Shown one piece after another: positions 52,501 to 61,424 of a stretch of DNA of 64,000 nucleotides. The notes beneath the pieces are model-generated. The model did no database searches. It was given only the letters and a program-made list of their open reading frames with translations, and was not told the origin of the DNA. The translations under genes were made by a program, and so were the position numbers. Every line of letters begins with the position of its first letter. Positions within the stretch are counted from its first letter, which is position 1. The stretch is taken from NCBI RefSeq assembly GCF_003071365.1, contig NZ_CP028960.1:2214501-2278500 (forward strand), read 5' to 3'. Origin of the DNA: Methyloceanibacter sp. wino2. GTDB lineage: Bacteria; Pseudomonadota; Alphaproteobacteria; Rhizobiales; Methyloligellaceae.

Positions 52501-54101
52501 GGGAATACCCCATGCAGGAACCAGCGCGGGGGATCGCCATCGCGCACCTCGTCCCGTTCCTGATAGAGCCCCTCGCGGAAGACCCAGTAGCGGCACCCGT
52601 CCTCGTCCTCGATGCGGTAGTAATCGCGCGTGCGCTGCGGAGGGCTGCCGTCAAAGACGCGCCACCATTCGGGCGCGATGCGCTCAGGCCCTTCCGCCTT
52701 GACGACGCGGCGGTTGACGCGCCGCCAGGTGAAGCGGAGCGGCGGCCCTTCGGGGATCTCCGCCATCACGGTCACGCTTTCCGGTGTCGCGAGCAGAAGG
52801 GGCGGTCGCGGCGGTTTCTCCAAAGGAGTGTTGGTGGCCTCGTCGTTCCAGGCCGGCAGTTTCGCAAAGGCGCTACGCGTCGTTTGCGCAAGCTCGGGGA
52901 TGTGGCTCTGTTGCGGAAACAGGCGGCGCACGGTTCGCGCGCCCAAGCGACTGGCAAGCGCGTCGATGAGTTTTTCCGGGCCCGGCTTGCGGGCCGCCGC
53001 GCTGAGGGCGGTTTGCTCCGGGGACAGATCATCGACGGCGAGCGCCGCGAAGGTCATGAGGTCGACGCCGAACCCCATGTCGATCGTGTCGAGCTTCTCC
53101 TTGAGAAGGCGCACCAGATGGGCCGCCGTCGCCGATGGCGCGCTCAAGCCGGCTTCGAGTGCGACGGAGGAGCCGTCCGCGCGCGCGGCCCACAGCACCA
53201 CACGCCGGGCGCCGGCGCGTGCGCGCGCGAGCATGCCGCAAAGCTCGCCGGCGAGATGTTCAAGACCGGCAAGCACTCCGTCGTGGGAGATGAGTGGTTC
53301 GGTAAAAGAGAGGCGTGCCACGAAATCCGGCGCGGGCAGAAGCGGCGCATGTGTTTCGTTCCTTCGTCCCAGCGCTTCGTCGAGGCGGCGCAGGACGCTT
53401 TCGGCGGCGTCCCTTGAATGAAAGCGCCGTTCGAGGCTGGCGCGCGGCAGGCCGTAAAGCTGGCCGATGCGTTTCAGCCCCAGCCGCCGCAAGAGGAGAA
53501 TTGTATTAGGCTCGAGGCGCAGGGCCTCGATGGGGTAAGGTGCGAGCGTGTCCGGCAGAGTGTCGGGCGCAGCGATGGCAGGACTGCGCCGTGCGAAATG
53601 CGCCAACGCCGAGGCGCCCCCGAGCGTACCGGCGCAGCCAAGCCGAGCGCGGAAACCGAGCCTGGCAAGACGGTCTTTGAGATCAGCCAGCAGTTCGGGC
53701 TCGCCGCCGAAAAGATGCGCGACCCCGGTCACGTCGAGCCAGAGGCCATCCGCGCCGTCCACATTGAGGGACGGGCTGTAGCGCGAGGTCCAGCGGGCGA
53801 GGGATTCCAGAAAGGCCGCGTCCTTCCTGGGCGCGTTGGGCTCGGTGAGGAGCGCGGGGCAGATTGCGCGGGCATCGGCCAGCCGCATGCCGGGGCTCAG
53901 CCCCTCCTGCCGGCAGGGGATGTTGAGGGCCGTGAGAGTGAGCCCGTGCGTATCGCTGCCCACAAGCGCGAAGGGTGCTTTAGCCGGTGGCGGTGCGTGG
54001 CCCGCGCGCAAGCGCTCCTGCGTCAGCCGCTCGATCGGAAGATGCGGGAACCACACGCAGACCATCCGTCTCAGGCGGGCCGTCATGACCGGCCTGCACA
54101 T
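52497..54101 (-). CDS. imuB: ImuB, Y-family polymerase-like mutagenesis protein
   Basis: A 534-residue catalytically altered Y-family protein that links DnaE2 to the beta clamp in SOS mutagenesis. Features: RRMVCVWFPHLPIERL, LNIPCRQEGLSPGMRLADARAICP, YSPSLNVDGADGLWLDVTGVAHLFGGE, GRRNETHAPLLPAPDFVARLSF. The start is uncertain (ATG at 54101, 54086 or 54065). It overlaps imuA by about 80-120 bases, unusually long, because the imuA reading frame runs on past its conserved end. Confidence 0.92.
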   Translation of the reverse strand: MCRPVMTARLRRMVCVWFPHLPIERLTQERLRAGHAPPPAKAPFALVGSDTHGLTLTALNIPCRQEGLSPGMRLADARAICPALLTEPNAPRKDAAFLESLARWTSRYSPSLNVDGADGLWLDVTGVAHLFGGEPELLADLKDRLARLGFRARLGCAGTLGGASALAHFARRSPAIAAPDTLPDTLAPYPIEALRLEPNTILLLRRLGLKRIGQLYGLPRASLERRFHSRDAAESVLRRLDEALGRRNETHAPLLPAPDFVARLSFTEPLISHDGVLAGLEHLAGELCGMLARARAGARRVVLWAARADGSSVALEAGLSAPSATAAHLVRLLKEKLDTIDMGFGVDLMTFAALAVDDLSPEQTALSAAARKPGPEKLIDALASRLGARTVRRLFPQQSHIPELAQTTRSAFAKLPAWNDEATNTPLEKPPRPPLLLATPESVTVMAEIPEGPPLRFTWRRVNRRVVKAEGPERIAPEWWRVFDGSPPQRTRDYYRIEDEDGCRYWVFREGLYQERDEVRDGDPPRWFLHGVFP

Positions 54102-55053
54102 GAAAGCGTGCGCCTTCTCTTATTGTCTGCCCTACCGCGCCTTGCGCTGCTTGAGGGCTTGATGTTTGCGCTACCGGCCTCTCTTCTTGTGCTACCGCGC
54201 TTTGCGCTACTTGAGCACAGCCTACTTGAGGGCTTGCCGCCCCAACCCGGCTGCGTTCGAGGGAGAGGCGCCAGCAGGCGGGGCCGGGTGTCCCTTCGCC
54301 GAAATGGGCGCCCTCGCCGAAGCCGGCGCCCGTGTCGAAAGGGATATGGGCGCTGGCCTCCGTGGCGATCCGCCAGCGTGTGAGCGTGCCGGGGATCTTC
54401 GCCTCGCCATGACCGGTGAGGAGGAAGCACGGCGTGCCGGCGGCGCGGGCGGCGAGCCCCAAGCGCCGGGCTATGAGCTGCGTCTTGATCTCGGTTTGGG
54501 CCAGGCCTGCGATCAGCGCGGCGCTCTTCAGCCCTTCTTCCAGGGCCCAGGCGGCTTCGTCCGCGGTGCGCGTTTCGACGATGAGGACGCGCGCCGGGTC
54601 GAGCCCCGCTTTGAAGAGGCCGGGGCCGTAGGGGCGTCCCCATTCCTGGGCGTGCCGCTGCGTCATGCACCACAGTACCGCTCCCGGGCCTTGGCGTTGG
54701 ATGTCGGCGATCACGGACAGGGCAAGGCCAAGCCCCGCCGGCGTGTCGCGATAGGCATGCGGTTTGATCTCGTGCAGCCCCGCTTGGTGCAGCGTGCTCA
54801 AAGGATTGTGCGAGGAGGGGGCGTTCGCGGTGCCCGGGGTGGGAGAGGAAGGCGTCAAAGAGCAGGCGGGACGGGAAGGGGCCGCACCCGGCGCGGGGGG
54901 GATGGCTAGGGAGACGGGAACCTGCTCGAGCGCCCGGATGGATGCCCGTAGCCGCTCGATCAAGACCCTCCCCGTGAGACCGCCTGCTCTTTCTTCAACG
55001 TCAGCCGGCGGAACGAGGGCACTAAGATCGCCGTCTGGAACGTTGTTACGCAT
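53980..55053 (-). CDS. imuA: ImuA, RecA-like SOS mutagenesis protein
   Basis: A 357-residue ImuA homologue: GLHEIKPHAYRDTPAGLGLAL, GAVLWCMTQRHAQEWGRPYGPGL, ARVLIVETRTADEAAWALEEGLKSAALIAGL, LARRLGLAARAAGTPCFLLTGHG. It helps recruit DnaE2 and ImuB to lesions. The start at 55053 (MRNNVPDG) has TGGAG upstream; GTG at 55062 is an alternative. Between LERSRVG and REGARFHVQ about 36 residues (SPQVGCAQVAQSAVAQEERP, then VAQTSSPQAAQGAVGQTI) are encoded by nested palindromic repeats. A LexA-type box lies 18 bases upstream. Confidence 0.9.
   Translation of the reverse strand: MRNNVPDGDLSALVPPADVEERAGGLTGRVLIERLRASIRALEQVPVSLAIPPAPGAAPSRPACSLTPSSPTPGTANAPSSHNPLSTLHQAGLHEIKPHAYRDTPAGLGLALSVIADIQRQGPGAVLWCMTQRHAQEWGRPYGPGLFKAGLDPARVLIVETRTADEAAWALEEGLKSAALIAGLAQTEIKTQLIARRLGLAARAAGTPCFLLTGHGEAKIPGTLTRWRIATEASAHIPFDTGAGFGEGAHFGEGTPGPACWRLSLERSRVGAASPQVGCAQVAQSAVAQEERPVAQTSSPQAAQGAVGQTIREGARFHVQAGHDGPPETDGLRVVPASSDRAADAGALARGPRTATG
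54119..54239. repeat. Nested palindromic elements inserted in frame in imuA
   Basis: At least three units: CCCTACCGCGCCTTGCGCTG + CTTGAGGGC (54131-54160); an inner unit with perfect outer arms TGTGCT/AGCACA (about 54188-54219); and the split outer unit GCTACCGGCC ... CCTACTTGAGGGC into which the inner one was inserted. Encoded peptides are SPQAAQGAVGQ, CAQVAQSAVAQ and SPQVG...RPVAQ. Confidence 0.72.
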
Positions 55054-55071
55054 TACTGACACTCCACTCTC

Positions 55072-55086
55072 GTTCCTGTTTTGTTC
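55072..55086 (-). promoter_or_regulatory. LexA (SOS) box of the imuA-imuB-dnaE2 operon
   Basis: GTTC-N7-GTTC (plus strand), the direct-repeat SOS box established for alphaproteobacterial LexA, lies 18 bases before the imuA start and nowhere else in the vicinity of these genes. Confidence 0.8.
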
Positions 55087-55232
55087 TTACTCCCGAGTCG
55101 GGGATGAGTCAAGAAAGGACGTCCGGCAGGGCCCTCCAATTTGGGTCCAGGCGGCGCAAATGCCGCGCTTGCGTCCCCGTGTCCGGGCGGTCATCTAAGT
55201 ACCGCATCGATAAGAGAAGGAAGAATTTGCCC

Positions 55233-56110
55233 ATGACCCAGTCTCAGAGCCAGAACCATCCCCAGCCCCTGGCACAGAATGTTTCGGCGGATGATTGGGC
55301 CCATGAACGCGGGCAAAAATGGTGCGATCAGCTCACCGCCATGGAAGCCACGCTCGATCCGGTCGATGCGCCGCTGATCGATGCGCTTCAGCTGGACGGT
55401 CCGCTCCGGATTGCGGAGATCGGCTGCGGCGGCGGGGCACCACGCTCAAAGTTCTTCGCCAGGCGCCTGCGGGGAGCAGCGTGCACGGGCTGGATATTTC
55501 ACCCGCCCTTGTCGACAAGGCGCGGACACGCGCCGCGGCCGAAACGGGCGACATCGCCATTCATATCGCCAATGCGCAGAACGCAGCCGCGCCCGCCGGC
55601 TCCTATGACCGGCTGTTCTCGCGCTTCGGCATCATGTTCTTCGACGACCCTGAGGCCGCCTTTTCCAACCTCGCGTCCTGGCTCGCACCCGGCGGCCGGA
55701 TCGCCTTCGCCGTCTGGGGCCCGCCGCGCCAAAACCCCTGGATGACCAGCCTTCGCGATGCGGTCGCCGAAGTCATGGATGTGCCGAAGCCCGATCCCGA
55801 CGCGCCGGGACCGTTTCGCTACGCAGGCGGCGAAAAGCTGTTGGGCATTCTGAAGGCCGCCGGGCTCGGCGATCTCGAGGTCCGCGATTGGCGCGGCACG
55901 ATCCCTCTTGGAGGCGGGGTCCCGCCGGAGGCGGCCGTGGATTTCGCGCTGTCGGCCTTCTCTCTCGGCGATTTGCTTGCCGAGGCCGACGCGGCCGTCA
56001 ATGCCGACGTCCGCCAACGCCTGACCCAGCGCTACGCCCAGCACGAACGCGACGGGGCCGTCCACATGGACGCCCACGTTCACATCGTCACCGGCGTCCG
56101 CCCAGCCTGA
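55233..56110 (+). pseudogene. SAM-dependent methyltransferase, frameshifted in this sequence
   Basis: The first frame begins MTQSQSQNHPQPLAQNVSAD and reaches the SAM motif LRIAEIGCGGG; the rest of the protein (TTLKVLRQAPAGSSVHGLDISPALVDKA, LFSRFGIMFFDDP, LAPGGRIAFAVWGP) is one frame back. One missing base in or next to GGGG (55434-55437) explains it. Joined, the protein is about 292 residues, of the class I UbiE-like methyltransferases with unknown substrate. A G-run error is the simplest cause. A usable ribosome site AAGGAAG precedes the ATG. Confidence 0.8.
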
Positions 56111-56206
56111 CCGTCCGAGCACTTTCCCGCCCCAGGACGCCCGTTTGGATTTCGCTAACCAGAATCACCGCACGTTTCATGCAAAGAAGCGTAACGAGGT
56201 TTTGTC

Positions 56207-56773
56207 ATGCGTATCCTCGGATTTCCGGCCGCCGCAGGGCTTGCGGCGGCGCTCGCCGCGTTGCCGGCACCCCAAGTCTCGGCGGGTCTGTTCGATTCGG
56301 CCTTATCTTCTCAGCCACAACGGCCCCAAGTGGTGGGACGTCATCTGGTGTCCGTGCCGCCCGGCTATAAGCCCGGCACGATCTTCGTCCAATTTGGGCG
56401 GGCCCGGCTCTATTACATCCTGCCGGGCGGGAGAGCCATCAGCTACCCGATCGCGGCTCCCAAGGGCGAAGCGCGATGGTCCGGCGAAACCTATGTCAGC
56501 GAGAAGCGCGTGAACCCCGGATGGACGCCGACGGCTGAAATGCGGCGGGAGAACCCCGATCTACCGGCCTATGTGCCGGGCGGGCATCCGCGCAATCCGC
56601 TGGGGGTCCGGGCGATGTATCTCGGCAAGAGCCTTTACCGCATTCACGGCACCGATGCGCCCTGGTCCATTGGCCAGTCGGTGTCTCATGGCTGCATCCG
56701 CATGTTCAATCAAGATGTGGCCGATCTCTATCAGCGGGTTTCGATAGGAACGGCCGTCAGCGTCACATGGTAA
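56207..56773 (+). CDS. L,D-transpeptidase (YkuD domain)
   Basis: A 188-residue exported protein (signal peptide to about residue 26). The YkuD domain (about 60-188) has the catalytic pair His147 in YRIHGTD and Cys163 in SHGCIRM. It should form 3-3 cross-links in peptidoglycan or attach outer membrane proteins to it, both reported for rhizobiales. Short size with a single domain is common there. No operon partner is evident. Confidence 0.92.
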   Translation: MRILGFPAAAGLAAALAALPAPQVSAGLFDSALSSQPQRPQVVGRHLVSVPPGYKPGTIFVQFGRARLYYILPGGRAISYPIAAPKGEARWSGETYVSEKRVNPGWTPTAEMRRENPDLPAYVPGGHPRNPLGVRAMYLGKSLYRIHGTDAPWSIGQSVSHGCIRMFNQDVADLYQRVSIGTAVSVTW

Positions 56774-57008
56774 ATCCCAAGTAAATAGGAAGTAAGTCCC
56801 AGGTTAACGGCCAGAACAAAACCGCAGATTTGCGTGATTTTGCGGATTTTGCGTTAAGGGATTTTTTACCTTAGCGCTCCCGACTTTAGCGGATCGATTT
56901 AACCTATGTCTAACGGCTGGCTGCTAGCTTCCACATCAGGTTCCACGGGCCAAACGGAGTGCGTACGGGGCCGATGTTGAGAGTTCTAAGTGTAATGGGA
57001 GAGTCCAG

Positions 57009-57191
57009 ATGACTTCTATCAAGCGTTTTGTAAAAGACGAGTCCGGCGCAACCGCTATTGAGTATGGCCTGATTGCTGCTGGCATCGCCGTTGCCATCAT
57101 CACCATCGTGAGCGCGGTCGGTGGCACCCTGACGGGTATCTTCACGAACGTGAACACGGAGCTGCAGAAGCTTCCGGGCGGCGGTTCGTAA
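57009..57191 (+). CDS. Flp/Fap-type type IVb pilin
   Basis: A 60-residue prepilin: short basic leader MTSIKRFVKDESG, prepilin peptidase site before ATAIEYGLIAAGIAVAII with Glu at +5 of the mature chain, then a single hydrophobic helix and a short polar tail ending GGGS. It would be the major subunit of Flp pili, but no cpa/tad assembly genes are in the window. A strong terminator follows, so it is transcribed alone. Confidence 0.93.
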   Translation: MTSIKRFVKDESGATAIEYGLIAAGIAVAIITIVSAVGGTLTGIFTNVNTELQKLPGGGS

Positions 57192-57209
57192 GAACCGAAC
57201 GCAAGTTTC

Positions 57210-57245
57210 GGCGGGCCCGGTCTCCGGGCCCGCCATTTTCTTTTC
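57210..57245 (+). terminator. Terminator of the Flp pilin gene
   Basis: A perfect 11-bp stem, GGCGGGCCCGG-TCT-CCGGGCCCGCC, is followed by ATTTTCTTTTC, 18 bases after the stop. Confidence 0.92.
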
Positions 57246-57382
57246 TTCTTTCTTTCACGATCCTGGACACATCCTCTTTCGGAGCGCTTCCCTAAAGCCT
57301 CAGAGGATGTCATTTCGTTCCAGCCCCCAATCCTCCATAATTCAGGCCTAATCCACGCGCTTCGAATCAAAGGAGCGGAGCC

Positions 57383-58066
57383 TTGCCATATTGGAGCGGG
57401 CGCGCGATGCGCGCGGCCCTATGCGTGGCGCTTTTGGGAGCGACTGTTACCGGCTTCGCGGCCTCCGTGGAGGCTCACCCCCATGTCTGGGCGACCGTGC
57501 GCTCCGAAGTCGTCTTCGGTCCGGACAAGGAAATCACCGGCGTAAAACAAGCCTGGACCTTCGACGAGTTCTACAGCGCCATGGCGGTGCAGGGGCTCGA
57601 TACCAATGGCGATGGCACTTACGCGCGGGACGAACTCGAACCGCTTGCCAAGGTGAACGTCGAATCCCTGAAGGACTTCGACTATTTCACGTTCATCCGG
57701 CAGGAAGGCGAAGAGCAGTTTCTGCCGCTGAAAGGACCGCAGGACTATTGGGTCGAGTATGACGGCACGGCGCTGACGCTCCATTTCACACTGCCGCTGG
57801 AGTCGCCTCTCGCTCCGGGCCCCAAGGGCGTCACGCTGGATGTCTACGATCCATCGTTCTTCGTTGCGTTCGGTTTCGCCGACAAGGATCCCGTCAAGAT
57901 TGACGGATCTGCGCCCGGTTGCGTGGTCAAGGTCGTGGCATCCGATCCGGAGGCGGCCGAAGACGCCAAGGCACTGACCGAATCTTTCTTCAGCCAGCTC
58001 GGGCCGGACTCCAATTACGGGTCGCAGTTCGCGCAGACCGTGACGGTGACATGCGGCGGGCAATAG
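57383..58066 (+). CDS. DUF1007 family periplasmic protein with EF-hand motif
   Basis: A 227-residue exported protein with the DUF1007 start EAHPHVWATVRSEVVFGPDKEITGVKQAWTFDEFYS and a canonical EF-hand loop DTNGDGTYARDE (57599-57634). The start is TTG at 57383, supported by AGGAG 7 bases upstream; ATG at 57407 is an alternative and begins the signal peptide. Its stop overlaps the NicO transporter start by 16 bases. DUF1007 proteins often accompany nickel/cobalt transporters and are thought to bind or deliver metal. Confidence 0.87.
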   Translation: MPYWSGRAMRAALCVALLGATVTGFAASVEAHPHVWATVRSEVVFGPDKEITGVKQAWTFDEFYSAMAVQGLDTNGDGTYARDELEPLAKVNVESLKDFDYFTFIRQEGEEQFLPLKGPQDYWVEYDGTALTLHFTLPLESPLAPGPKGVTLDVYDPSFFVAFGFADKDPVKIDGSAPGCVVKVVASDPEAAEDAKALTESFFSQLGPDSNYGSQFAQTVTVTCGGQ

Positions 58067-59211
58067 CAAGAACCGTTCTGGGATGTTTGGCTCTGCTTGT
58101 TCTGGCGATCATGCCGTTCGGGCAGGCGCAGGCGCAGGCGCAGGCGCCGCAATCGCCGCCCTCGGCGTTCGGGGCGCCGGCCAAGCCTCAAGCGCCACCG
58201 TCGGCGTTCGGTGCACCGAACAGTGCGCCCGGGCCGCAGGCCGCACCTGTCCAATCTGCGCCCCTCACCGCGCAGGGGACGTTCGGCAGGTTGCAGACGT
58301 GGATTATTCAGACACAGCAAAAACTGCTGCGGCCGCTCGCGGCGACGATCAAAAAACTCAAGGAGGGGAATGCCTGGCGCGCCGGGCTTTGGCTTGCGGG
58401 GCTCAGCTTCGTCTACGGCATCGTCCATGCAGCGGGGCCGGGCCATGGCAAGGCGATCATCTCGTCCTATGTGCTTGCCAACAGAGAAACGGTGCGCCGC
58501 GGCATCCTCATCTCGTTCCTCGCGGCGGCGGTTCAAGGCTTGATGGCGGTCGCGTTGGTCGGTGTTCTGATCGTTGCGCTTAAGGGCACGGGCATCGAGG
58601 TCAACAGCTGGGTCAAGCAATTGGAGAGCGCCAGCTACGCGCTGGTTTTCCTGGTCGGTCTTTCGCTCCTCGTATCGACGCTCTGGAGAGTCTGGCGCCG
58701 CCGGGGTGCAGCGGAAGCCGGCGAGGGGCATGATCACCACGATCACAGTCATCACCACGACGATGGCGATCACGCCCACGCCCATGATCATGAGCACGGT
58801 CACCATCATCACGATCACGACCATGAGTCGTGCGAGGTTTGCGGTCATATCGTCGACGTGCGTGAGATTGCCCAGCCGATGACGTGGCGCAAGATTTGGG
58901 CTGTGGTTCTATCGGTCGGCATTCGGCCGTGTTCCGGCGCAGTCCTCGTTCTCGTCTTCGCGCTGGCGCAAGGGCTGTTCTGGGCGGGAGTCGCCTCGAC
59001 CTTCGCCATGGCGCTCGGCACGGCGATCACGGTCGCGGTTCTCGCCTCCTTGGCGATCGGCTCGCGCAATCTCGCCCTTGCGATCGGCGGTGAGAATACG
59101 CGGTGGGCGGAGGCAGTGTGGACGGTTTGCGCGATCGGCGGCGCCCTGTTTGTGATGACGATCGGGCTTCTGCTATTCCTCGCCTCGCTCGGACCGGCGC
59201 GGCCGTTCTAG
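58051..59211 (+). CDS. NicO/RcnA-family nickel-cobalt transporter
   Basis: A 386-residue membrane protein: signal-like start, Ala/Pro/Gln-rich spacer (about 25-70), first helices with [18 protein letters not shown] (metal-pathway motif GPGHGK), a cytoplasmic loop extremely rich in His and Asp (about 228-266, roughly half His), an ESCEVCGH motif, and C-terminal helices with [24 protein letters not shown]. The family exports or imports Ni and Co. It is translationally coupled to the DUF1007 gene. Confidence 0.92.
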   Translation: MRRAIARTVLGCLALLVLAIMPFGQAQAQAQAPQSPPSAFGAPAKPQAPPSAFGAPNSAPGPQAAPVQSAPLTAQGTFGRLQTWIIQTQQKLLRPLAATIKKLKEGNAWRAGLWLAGLSFVYGIVHAAGPGHGKAIISSYVLANRETVRRGILISFLAAAVQGLMAVALVGVLIVALKGTGIEVNSWVKQLESASYALVFLVGLSLLVSTLWRVWRRRGAAEAGEGHDHHDHSHHHDDGDHAHAHDHEHGHHHHDHDHESCEVCGHIVDVREIAQPMTWRKIWAVVLSVGIRPCSGAVLVLVFALAQGLFWAGVASTFAMALGTAITVAVLASLAIGSRNLALAIGGENTRWAEAVWTVCAIGGALFVMTIGLLLFLASLGPARPF

Positions 59212-59273
59212 CGGTTCGCCGAGGTCCTAGTTCCAGTGGTGGCGTGTCTCACGGTTGTGGCGGACTTGATCTG

Positions 59274-59689
59274 ATGGGCTTTCCGAAAACACCAGCACTC
59301 ACCGTCGATTGCGTGGTCTTCGATCCGCGCGGGCGGGTCCTCCTTATTCGCCGGGGGCATGAGCCCTTCAAGGGTTGCTACGCGCTGCCGGGGGGCTTTT
59401 TGGATGTCGGCGAGACGGTCGAGGACGGGTGCCGCCGGGAGCTGCGTGAAGAGACCGGGCTCACGGTCGGCGATCTCCTGCTCGTCGGCGTGTATTCGGA
59501 CCCGGAACGCGATCCCGAGGCCATACGGTGAGCACCGTTTTCCTCGCGCGCTTGCCGGTGTCGGCGATTCCGGTCGCCGGCGACGATGCCGCGGCCGCCG
59601 AGTGGGTCGATGACTGGCGGGCCGAGCGTCTCGCCTTCGACCACGCGCAAATCCTCGAAGATGCGGAGAAATTTCGCGCTGCAGTCTGA
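59274..59689 (+). pseudogene. NUDIX hydrolase, frameshifted in this sequence
   Basis: Starts [32 protein letters not shown] and contains the complete Nudix box ([28 protein letters not shown]). The first frame stops at 59531, but the family continuation STVFLARLPVSAIPVAGDDAAAAEW runs one frame back to 59689. One missing base near 59524-59528 restores about 138 residues. It resembles ADP-ribose or 8-oxo-dGTP type NUDIX enzymes. The same class of shift is present in two following genes. Confidence 0.78.
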
Positions 59690-59762
59690 CGAGACTAGGC
59701 TTGGCCGGTACGATATTCTATCTACGGGCATGCCTTGAGAGGCCAGCACGAGGAGTGCGCCG

Positions 59763-60811
59763 ATGAATGAGAGCCCGCCAGCGAACGCCTTTTCCGAGCC
59801 CTTCGATTGCCGTTCCCAGCCTTTCGGCAAGATCGGCGTGCTTTTGGTCAATTTGGGCACGCCGACGACACCGACTACTGGTCGATGCGGCGCTATCTCA
59901 AGGAGTTTCTATCCGATCGCCGGGTGATCGAGGTCAATCCGCTGATCTGGTGGCCGATCCTCAACGGCATCGTGTTGACCACGCGCCCGTCCAAGAGCGG
60001 CGAAGCGTATCGCTCGATCTGGAACGAGGAACTGAATGAGTCGCCCTTGCGGACCATCACCCGGTCCCAGGCCGAGAAGATTGCCGACGGGCTCGGTCAT
60101 CGGGAAGAGGTGATCGTCGACTGGGCCATGCGCTACGGCAATCCGGCTATCGTTGACCGGGTGCAGGCGCTCGTCGAACAAGGCTGCGCCAGACTGCTTG
60201 TGTTTCCGCTCTACCCGCAATATGCCGCGGCCACGACGGCGACGGTCAACGATATGGTCTTCGACAAGCTCAAGTCGATGCGTTGGCAGCCGGCTCTGCG
60301 CACGGTGCCGCCTTATCCGTCCGATCCCATCTACATCGAGGCGCTTGCGGATTCGATCCGGGACCATCTGGCGACACTCGAGTTCGAGCCTGAGGTGATC
60401 CTCGCCTCCTATCACGGCCTCCCCAAGGAGTACGTGGAGAAGGGCGACCCGTATCAGTGCCAGTGCATGGACACGAGCGACGCGCTGCGGCGGGCACTCG
60501 GGCCGCTCGGAGACAAGTTGATGACGACGTTTCAATCCCGCTTCGGCCGGGCGGAGTGGCTGCAGCCCTATACGGACAAGACGGTTGAGGCGCTCGCCCG
60601 CGAGGGCGTCAAGCGGATGGCCATCCTCACGCCGGGCTTCGCCGCGGATTGCGTCGAGACCTTGGAAGAGATCAACGGCGAGGCCCGTGAGATCTTTCTC
60701 GAGCACGGCGGCGAAAAGTTCAGCTTTGTCCCTTGCCTGAATGACTCCGAGGGCGGTATCCGCGTCTTGCTTCATCTCGTTGAGCGCGAGCTGAAGGGTT
60801 GGGTCGACTAG
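59763..60811 (+). pseudogene. hemH: Ferrochelatase, frameshifted in this sequence
   Basis: From ATG at 59763 (GAGGAG upstream) the frame reads through FGKIGVLLVNLGTPTT, the ferrochelatase start; from DYWSMRRYLKEFLSDRRVIEVNPLIW the protein is one frame back and runs to the end (YPQYAAATTATVNDMV, ILASYHGLPKEYVEKGDPY, LTPGFAADCVETLEEI). One missing base near 59862-59868 joins them to about 349 residues. The active-site His in SYHGLP and Glu in VETLEEI are present. Since this enzyme inserts iron into protoporphyrin and is normally essential, a sequence error is likely. Confidence 0.88.
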
Positions 60812-60828
60812 AGAGGGGTCGGAAGTCG

Positions 60829-61257
60829 ATGTTTCGTTTTGCGTTCTTGGGGATCGCCTTCGCGCTGCTTGCAAGCGCGGCCGCGATGGCCCAATCCGCG
60901 GGTGCGGACGAGGAGCGGTGGGCCTTCATCGATGTCGTCGGTGCGCCGGGCGACGGGAAAGAGGCGCTCGAGAACGCGCTGTCGAACCAACTCCTCAATC
61001 GCGGGTTCACCGTCACGGGCACGCCCGCCGCGCAAGCCTATGAGATTCAAGGCATGGTGCGCTTGTTCCCGGCAGGCCGCGGCGAACAAACGATCCGGAT
61101 CGATTGGACGGTGTTCGGCCCCGAAGGCTTGCGCCTCGGGAATGTGACGCAGACCAATGTGATTCCGAAAGGATCGCTCGACCGGCGCTGGGGCGATGCA
61201 GCCGAGGCGGCGGCATCAGCGGCGGCGCAAGACATCATGCAGTATATCGCCCAGTAA
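60829..61257 (+). CDS. Small exported protein of unknown function
   Basis: A 142-residue protein with a signal peptide ([22 protein letters not shown]). The mature part, [44 protein letters not shown], resembles small outer-membrane-associated proteins that carry one alpha/beta domain, and continues [32 protein letters not shown]. The start is 17 bases after the hemH stop, suggesting cotranscription. No family name can be assigned. Confidence 0.65.
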   Translation: MFRFAFLGIAFALLASAAAMAQSAGADEERWAFIDVVGAPGDGKEALENALSNQLLNRGFTVTGTPAAQAYEIQGMVRLFPAGRGEQTIRIDWTVFGPEGLRLGNVTQTNVIPKGSLDRRWGDAAEAAASAAAQDIMQYIAQ

Positions 61258-61424
61258 CCAGGCCGCCGGTTGCGCACCGTCACCGGTGGCTATCTTCCCG
61301 CAAAACCCCTTAAATACCGCCCTGGCCACCCCATCTATGGAAAGATCGTGGGCTCGGATCGTGGCCGGTCACGCTGATTTGGCGCCGGCTGGGCGACGCC
61401 CGGACGCTTTGGGGAGGATGCCGA

